9,047 nt of DNA from NCBI GenBank assembly GCA_036495225.1, contig DASXNG010000006.1:1-9047 (forward strand), written 5' to 3'. Position 1 is the stretch's first letter, and every line of letters begins with the position of its first letter. This stretch comes from Galbitalea sp036495225 (GTDB lineage Bacteria; Actinomycetota; Actinomycetes; Actinomycetales; Microbacteriaceae). Shown one piece after another: positions 5,736 through 9,047 of this stretch. The translations under genes and the position numbers were made by a program. The notes beneath the pieces are model-generated. The model worked only from the letters and a program-made list of their open reading frames with translations, ran no database searches and was not told where the DNA came from.

Positions 5736-6610
5736 GTACGACGATCCACTTCACCAAGGGCCACGGCACGGGCAACGACTTCGTGCTGTTCGCTGATCCG
5801 GAGGGGGAGATCGACCTCACGCCCGCCCAGGTCGCGGCGATCTGTGACCGCCACTTCGGTGTCGGTGCCGACGGCGTGCTGCGCGCGGTCAAGTCGGCGA
5901 ACATCCCCGAGGGCTCTGCGGCTCTCGCCGAGGACGAAGCAGCCGAATGGTTCATGGACTATCGCAACGCCGACGGAAGCATCGCCGAGATGTGCGGCAA
6001 CGGCATCCGAGTTTTCGCGCGATTCCTGCTCGACAACAGGCTCACAGAGCTCACGGAGGGCAACACTCTGACGATCGGCACGCGCAGCGGTGTGCACGAC
6101 GTGCAACGGAACAAGGTCGGTTTCCAGGCAGACCTTGGTCGCTGGTCGCTGGATGGCGGTGAGCCGACGGTTCGCGCCAAGGAGCTCCCCGTCGCGCGAC
6201 CGGGGCTCGGCATCAACGTCGGCAACCCGCACGTCGTTGTCGCACTCGCCAGCGACGAGGAGTTGGATGCTGCGGATCTCACGTACATCCCTCAACTGGA
6301 TCCGGAGCCCGTGGATGGCGCGAACATCGAGTTCGTCGTCCCCCTCGAGCCACTTGTGAAAGACGGCGTCGGGCGCATCCGCATGCGCGTGCACGAGCGG
6401 GGGAGCGGCGAGACCCTCTCCTGCGGCACCGGCGCGGTCGCTGCGGCGCTGGCGACTCGCTACTGGGCTGGCGCGGGTGCGCCGAACCAGTGGCAGGTGC
6501 AGGTGCAGGGTGGCACGGTCGGCGTGCGAATGTTCCCCACCGAGGACGGCGAGCACGTGTCGCTGAGCGGTCCCGCCGAGCTGGTCTTCGAGGGCGACCT
6601 CACGGTCTGA
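5732..6610 (+). CDS. dapF: Diaminopimelate epimerase
   Basis: A 292-aa cofactor-independent racemase that converts LL- to meso-diaminopimelate in the cytoplasm, for lysine synthesis and, in some species, the cell wall. The two catalytic cysteines are visible: C88 in YRNADGSIAEMCGNGIRVFARF (77-98) and C231 in ERGSGETLSCGTGAVAAALA (222-241). Other family signatures are the N-terminal FTKGHGTGNDFVLF (7-20), FGVGADGVLRA (42-52) and GINVGNPHVVV (160-170). The length is normal for actinobacteria. The GTG start overlaps the miaA stop by four bases and has a leaderless -10 six bases upstream. Nothing in the sequence links it functionally to miaA, although the miaA-dapF-hflX order recurs in actinobacteria in my memory. 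Confidence 0.97.
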   Translation: MSTTIHFTKGHGTGNDFVLFADPEGEIDLTPAQVAAICDRHFGVGADGVLRAVKSANIPEGSAALAEDEAAEWFMDYRNADGSIAEMCGNGIRVFARFLLDNRLTELTEGNTLTIGTRSGVHDVQRNKVGFQADLGRWSLDGGEPTVRAKELPVARPGLGINVGNPHVVVALASDEELDAADLTYIPQLDPEPVDGANIEFVVPLEPLVKDGVGRIRMRVHERGSGETLSCGTGAVAAALATRYWAGAGAPNQWQVQVQGGTVGVRMFPTEDGEHVSLSGPAELVFEGDLTV

Positions 6611-6623
6611 CAGCGGGCGGCAT

Positions 6624-6675
6624 CTGGGGGTCGAACACGTGTAGCTCACGGGTGCGCCCGCACTGGGGGTCGAGC
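6624..6675. repeat. Short direct repeat in the dapF-methyltransferase gap
   Basis: CTGGGGGTCGAAC (6624-6636) recurs as CTGGGGGTCGAGC (6663-6675), 39 bases apart, with one difference. The palindrome ACACGTGT (6635-6642) follows the first copy. The meaning is unknown; it may be degraded repeat material. Confidence 0.4.
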
Positions 6676-6676
6676 A

Positions 6677-6698
6677 GCCGCGTGCCGCAGGCACCGGC
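6677..6698. terminator. Hairpin between convergent genes, possible bidirectional terminator
   Basis: GCCG (6677-6680) and GTGCC (6682-6686) pair with GGCAC (6690-6694) and CGGC (6695-6698). This makes a nine-pair stem with one bulged C and a GCA triloop. It lies between the ends of dapF and the minus-strand methyltransferase. There is no T tract on either strand, so termination here is an inference from position. Confidence 0.35.
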
Positions 6699-6726
6699 GT
6701 CGTCGAGACCTCACCTACGAACTCAG

Positions 6727-7380
6727 CTACTCCGGCGCATCCACGACAAAGTCGATCGGCCCGGTCATCCCGCTGCGTTTGCGCGCGCGCAAAACGCGGT
6801 AGCCCTTGTTGGTCGCAGCGCGGGTAACCGTGAACTCGTCGCTGAACTCCGTCTGCATCCAACGCTGCAGCGAATCGGAGCCGAGATTGCGTTGAACAAC
6901 GAGCCACGCATCGCTGCCTTGTTCCAGCCGGGGCAGCCATCGCTCAAGCAAACCGTGCAGCTCGTTCTTGCCAACACGAATCGGCGGATTCGACCAAATT
7001 GTCATGAATCGCACATCTGTGGGAACATTGTCTGGTGTACAGGCGTTGACATTGTGAAGCCCTAGCGTTCGAGCATTGCGTCGAACCAGGTCCAGCGCCC
7101 TTTCGTTCACATCGATCGCCCACACCGCTGCATGCGGTGAATGGATGGCGAGACTCAACGCGATCGGCCCCCAGCCGCAACCGAGATCAAGCAGGTTGCC
7201 TCCGGGTGGCGGCGTTGGAACGTTGGCCAGCAAAACCTCGGTACCCGCATCGATGCGCTCGGGGCTGAAGATTCCGCTCGCGGTCGTCAACTCATAGGTC
7301 GTACCGACCAGACGCGCATGAAATTTGCGCAGATTGAGCTCGGACGCGGGTTGAGCGGAGAAGTAATGCTCATTGCTCAT
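6727..7380 (-). CDS. Class I SAM-dependent methyltransferase, RsmC/MTS-domain type
   Basis: A 217-aa protein on the minus strand. The SAM-binding motif is LLDLGCGWGPIALSLA (63-78), with the acidic end of strand 2 at WAIDVNERAL (87-96). Motif IV, SNPPIRVGKNELHGLLERWLPRL (130-152), has the NPP signature of N-methyltransferases that act on exocyclic amino groups. The end, NKGYRVLRARK (191-201), is also typical. This fits the MTS domain of RsmC/RlmG enzymes, which make m2G in rRNA, but the second, inactive domain of E. coli RsmC is missing. The rRNA target is therefore a guess and I give no symbol. The ATG start has no Shine-Dalgarno; a -10 (TAGGTT) sits exactly six bases upstream. It is divergent from hflX (42 bases apart) and convergent with dapF. 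Confidence 0.88.
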   Translation of the reverse strand: MSNEHYFSAQPASELNLRKFHARLVGTTYELTTASGIFSPERIDAGTEVLLANVPTPPPGGNLLDLGCGWGPIALSLAIHSPHAAVWAIDVNERALDLVRRNARTLGLHNVNACTPDNVPTDVRFMTIWSNPPIRVGKNELHGLLERWLPRLEQGSDAWLVVQRNLGSDSLQRWMQTEFSDEFTVTRAATNKGYRVLRARKRSGMTGPIDFVVDAPE

Positions 7381-7386
7381 CCAAGA

Positions 7387-7392
7387 AACCTA
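7387..7392 (-). promoter_or_regulatory. Leaderless -10 element for the methyltransferase gene
   Basis: On the minus strand TAGGTT is followed by six bases and then the ATG at 7380, so the transcript would start at the A of ATG. It faces the hflX -10 at 7409-7414 with 16 bases between them. Each -10 lies where the -35 of the other would fall. Confidence 0.55.
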
Positions 7393-7408
7393 CCGAAAAA
7401 CCGAAGAC

Positions 7409-7414
7409 TACAGT
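7409..7414 (+). promoter_or_regulatory. Near-leaderless -10 element for hflX
   Basis: TACAGT is followed by eight bases and then ATG 7423, predicting a start near 7421 and a two-base leader. An in-frame GTG at 7417 would lie upstream of that transcription start, so the ATG is favoured. Confidence 0.5.
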
Positions 7415-7422
7415 TGGTGAAA

Positions 7423-8892
7423 ATGACCGAGATAAACGAAGACGAGAAGCTCATCGCGAGAGTGCTCTCAAGAGCGGACGCACTGCAGCCCGACTCGCAC
7501 TACGACGATGGCCGAGACGGCGACCAGTTCGATCGCGAAGATCGTGCCGCACTTCGTCGAGTGCAGGGGCTCAGTACGGAGCTCGAGGATGTCACAGAGG
7601 TCGAGTACCGGCAGCTGCGCCTCGAGAACGTTGTGCTCATCGGCGTGTACCCGAGCGGCACACAGCACGATGCGGACAACTCCCTGCGGGAGCTTGCATC
7701 GCTCGCCGAGACCGCCGGAGCGCGCGTGCTCGACGGGTTGCTGCAGCAGCGCCCGCATCCCGACCCGTCCACCTACCTCGGCAAGGGCAAGGCAGAGGAG
7801 TTGCGGGGCATTGTGCTCGCACTCGGCGCAGATACCGTCATCGCGGACACCGAGCTCGCGCCATCCCAAAGGCGTGCGCTTGAGGATGTCGTGAAGGTCA
7901 AGGTCATCGACCGAACGGCCGTCATACTCGACATCTTCAGCCAGCACGCGAAGAGCAGGGAGGGTAAGGCGCAGGTCGAACTCGCCCAGCTCGAATACCT
8001 GCTTCCTCGACTGCGTGGTTGGGGTGAGTCGATGTCCAGGCAGGCCGGTGGCCAGGTCGGTGGTGCGGGCGCAGGCATGGGTAGCCGTGGTCCCGGTGAG
8101 ACGAAGATCGAGCTCGATCGCCGTCGCATCCACACTCGTATGGCGAGGCTGCGCAAGCAGATCAAGGGATTCGCGCCGGCGCGTGAGGCGAAGCGGGCGA
8201 ACCGCAACCGCTTCGCGGTGCCGAGCGTTGCGATCGCCGGCTACACGAACGCGGGCAAATCGAGTCTGCTGAACCGCATTACGAGTGCTGGCGTACTGGT
8301 TGAGAACGCGTTGTTTGCGACCCTCGACGCGACTGTGCGCAAGTCGATGACAGCCGATCGCAGGCCGTACACGTTCACCGACACGGTCGGGTTTGTGAGC
8401 AACCTGCCACACCAGCTGGTCGAGGCGTTCCGGTCGACTCTCGAGGAGATCGGCGATGCTGACGTCATCGTGCACGTTGTCGATGCGTCGCATCCGGATC
8501 CGGCCGCCCAGCTGGCCACGGTGCGAAACGTGATCGGCGAGATCGAGGCACGAGAGATCCCCGAGATCGTTGCGTTCAACAAGAGCGACCTGGTGGATGA
8601 AGACCAGCGACTGCTACTACGCGGCCTGGAGCCGCGCGCGGTGTTCGTCTCCGCGCGAACCGGTGAGGGCATCGATGAACTGCTGCAGCGCATCTCGGAC
8701 CTCATTCCGCAACCCGAGGTCGAGTTGAACCTGCTTGTCCCATACGAGCGGGGCGACATCATCTCGAAACTGCACGCCGGTGGCCGAGTGCTCACGACCG
8801 ACTATGTCGAGGCGGGCACGCGCGTCACCGCGCTCGTCCACCCCCAACTTGTGGAGTCGCTGAAGCAGTTCGAGGTAGTTCACGCTTCGTAA
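7423..8892 (+). CDS. hflX: GTPase HflX
   Basis: A 489-aa translational GTPase that binds the 50S subunit. In known members it splits or rescues stalled ribosomes under stress, and it has been tied to antibiotic tolerance in some actinobacteria. The N-terminal HflX domain includes PSTYLGKGKAEELRG (115-129) and DRTAVILDIFSQHAKSREGKAQVELAQLEYLLPRL (163-197). A glycine-rich linker, GGQVGGAGAGMGSRGPGETKIELDRRRI (209-236), follows. The G domain has G1 GYTNAGKS (273-280), G3 DTVGF (320-324), G4 NKSD (386-389) and G5 SAR (410-412). The 70 or so C-terminal residues complete the fold. The frame stays open upstream to 7141, but that part lies over the divergent methyltransferase and I reject it. ATG 7423 has a -10 directly upstream and gives the expected N-terminus. 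A GTG at 7417 is the only near alternative. Confidence 0.96.
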   Translation: MTEINEDEKLIARVLSRADALQPDSHYDDGRDGDQFDREDRAALRRVQGLSTELEDVTEVEYRQLRLENVVLIGVYPSGTQHDADNSLRELASLAETAGARVLDGLLQQRPHPDPSTYLGKGKAEELRGIVLALGADTVIADTELAPSQRRALEDVVKVKVIDRTAVILDIFSQHAKSREGKAQVELAQLEYLLPRLRGWGESMSRQAGGQVGGAGAGMGSRGPGETKIELDRRRIHTRMARLRKQIKGFAPAREAKRANRNRFAVPSVAIAGYTNAGKSSLLNRITSAGVLVENALFATLDATVRKSMTADRRPYTFTDTVGFVSNLPHQLVEAFRSTLEEIGDADVIVHVVDASHPDPAAQLATVRNVIGEIEAREIPEIVAFNKSDLVDEDQRLLLRGLEPRAVFVSARTGEGIDELLQRISDLIPQPEVELNLLVPYERGDIISKLHAGGRVLTTDYVEAGTRVTALVHPQLVESLKQFEVVHAS

Positions 8893-8896
8893 CACT

Positions 8897-8916
8897 CTCG
8901 GCGCAGCGGCGCCGGG
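8897..8916 (+). terminator. Possible terminator after hflX
   Basis: Bases 8897-8904 and 8909-8916 pair over eight positions with one G-U, around an AGCG loop (core CGGCGC/GCGCCG). It starts four bases after the hflX stop. The downstream sequence CTTGCTATGTTTGT is only partly T-rich, so termination strength is uncertain. Confidence 0.45.
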
Positions 8917-8921
8917 CTTGC

Positions 8922-8927
8922 TATGTT
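8922..8927 (+). promoter_or_regulatory. Candidate -10 element ahead of metF
   Basis: TATGTT predicts a transcript start near 8934. This gives a leader of about 83 nt before the metF GTG at 9017, with an ATG-initiated reading frame beginning at the second base (8935). No clear -35 is seen. Confidence 0.35.
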
Positions 8928-9016
8928 TGTGCCAATGACGCGGCAGTACAGCGCGTCTGGAGCGACAGCCGAGCCCGGCACCCGCCCCACCGTGACCATT
9001 TCCGGAGGGCATCAGC

Positions 9017-9047
9017 GTGTCGACGTTTTCGTTCGAGTTGTATCCGC
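9017..9047 (+). CDS. metF: Probable methylenetetrahydrofolate reductase, 5' end only
   Basis: Only ten codons are in the window, reading (M)STFSFELYP from a GTG start. SFELYP resembles the conserved opening of MetF (FSFEFFPPKT type), whose glutamate is a conserved active-site residue. MetF reduces 5,10-methylene-tetrahydrofolate to 5-methyl-tetrahydrofolate for methionine synthesis. GGAGGG at 9004-9009 lies seven bases upstream, a strong Shine-Dalgarno that fixes this start. The gene continues beyond the window edge. The call rests on a very short peptide plus a good ribosome binding site, so it is tentative. Confidence 0.65.
   Translation, partial: MSTFSFELYP

Noticed and set aside
7141..7422. 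N-terminal extension of hflX in the same open frame
   Set aside because: It lies over the divergent methyltransferase gene, which has clear motifs, and it would bypass a well-placed promoter and the ATG at 7423. HflX proteins do not need these 94 residues.
8935..9016. Known methionine-type riboswitch (SAM or SAH) in the metF leader
   Set aside because: The leader is only about 80 bases and I cannot find the conserved core of either class.
1..9047. A novel defence, mobile or biosynthetic system
   Set aside because: All genes belong to known housekeeping families in an order expected for actinobacteria. No transposase, integrase, tRNA attachment site, CRISPR array or toxin pair is visible.

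Overview
The window is a high-GC, housekeeping stretch of an actinobacterial chromosome, most likely from Microbacteriaceae or a close relative. The evidence is the gene order (ClgR-type regulator, DUF3046, recA, recX, miaB, miaA, dapF, hflX), the strong C/G preference at third codon positions, a LexA box of the actinobacterial TCGAAC-N4-GTTCGA type, and a series of TANNNT -10 hexamers placed for leaderless or near-leaderless transcription. I cannot name the genus.

Layout. Positions 1-245 are GC-poorer, apparently non-coding, and carry several palindromes upstream of a small XRE/ClgR-family regulator (246-554) that has a strong Shine-Dalgarno. A strong intrinsic terminator (568-602) separates it from a 75-aa DUF3046 protein (619-846). 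A 307-bp control region (847-1153) holds a LexA box, a PafBC/RecA-NDp-like promoter and a leader hairpin ahead of recA (1154-2344). recX (2371-3153), miaB (3177-4745), miaA (4803-5735) and dapF (5732-6610) follow on the same strand. A short convergent gap holding a hairpin separates dapF from a class I methyltransferase on the minus strand (6727-7380). That gene is divergent from hflX (7423-8892). The window ends in the first ten codons of a probable metF (9017-9047).

How the genes work together. ClgR, RecA and RecX form a stress and DNA-repair block: RecA is induced by damage and RecX tunes its filament. MiaA and MiaB act in sequence on tRNA A37 (prenylation, then methylthiolation). HflX is a ribosome-associated GTPase, and DapF supplies meso-diaminopimelate for lysine or the cell wall. 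None of this content is exotic, and I see no phage, transposon, CRISPR, defence or toxin system.

The unusual part is non-coding and regulatory. One family of GGTCNCTGAG...TCGAAG palindromic repeats occurs as inverted pairs at two places. One pair lies inside the recX reading frame, where it encodes part of the N-terminal linker. The other lies at the miaB-miaA junction, where it can form a long hairpin that contains the probable miaA start codon. At both sites the repeat encodes the same short peptide, SMNSAT. Other points are the run of leaderless -10 elements, a face-to-face divergent promoter pair of only 42 bp, and a recA leader in which one arm can pair with either of two repeated segments.
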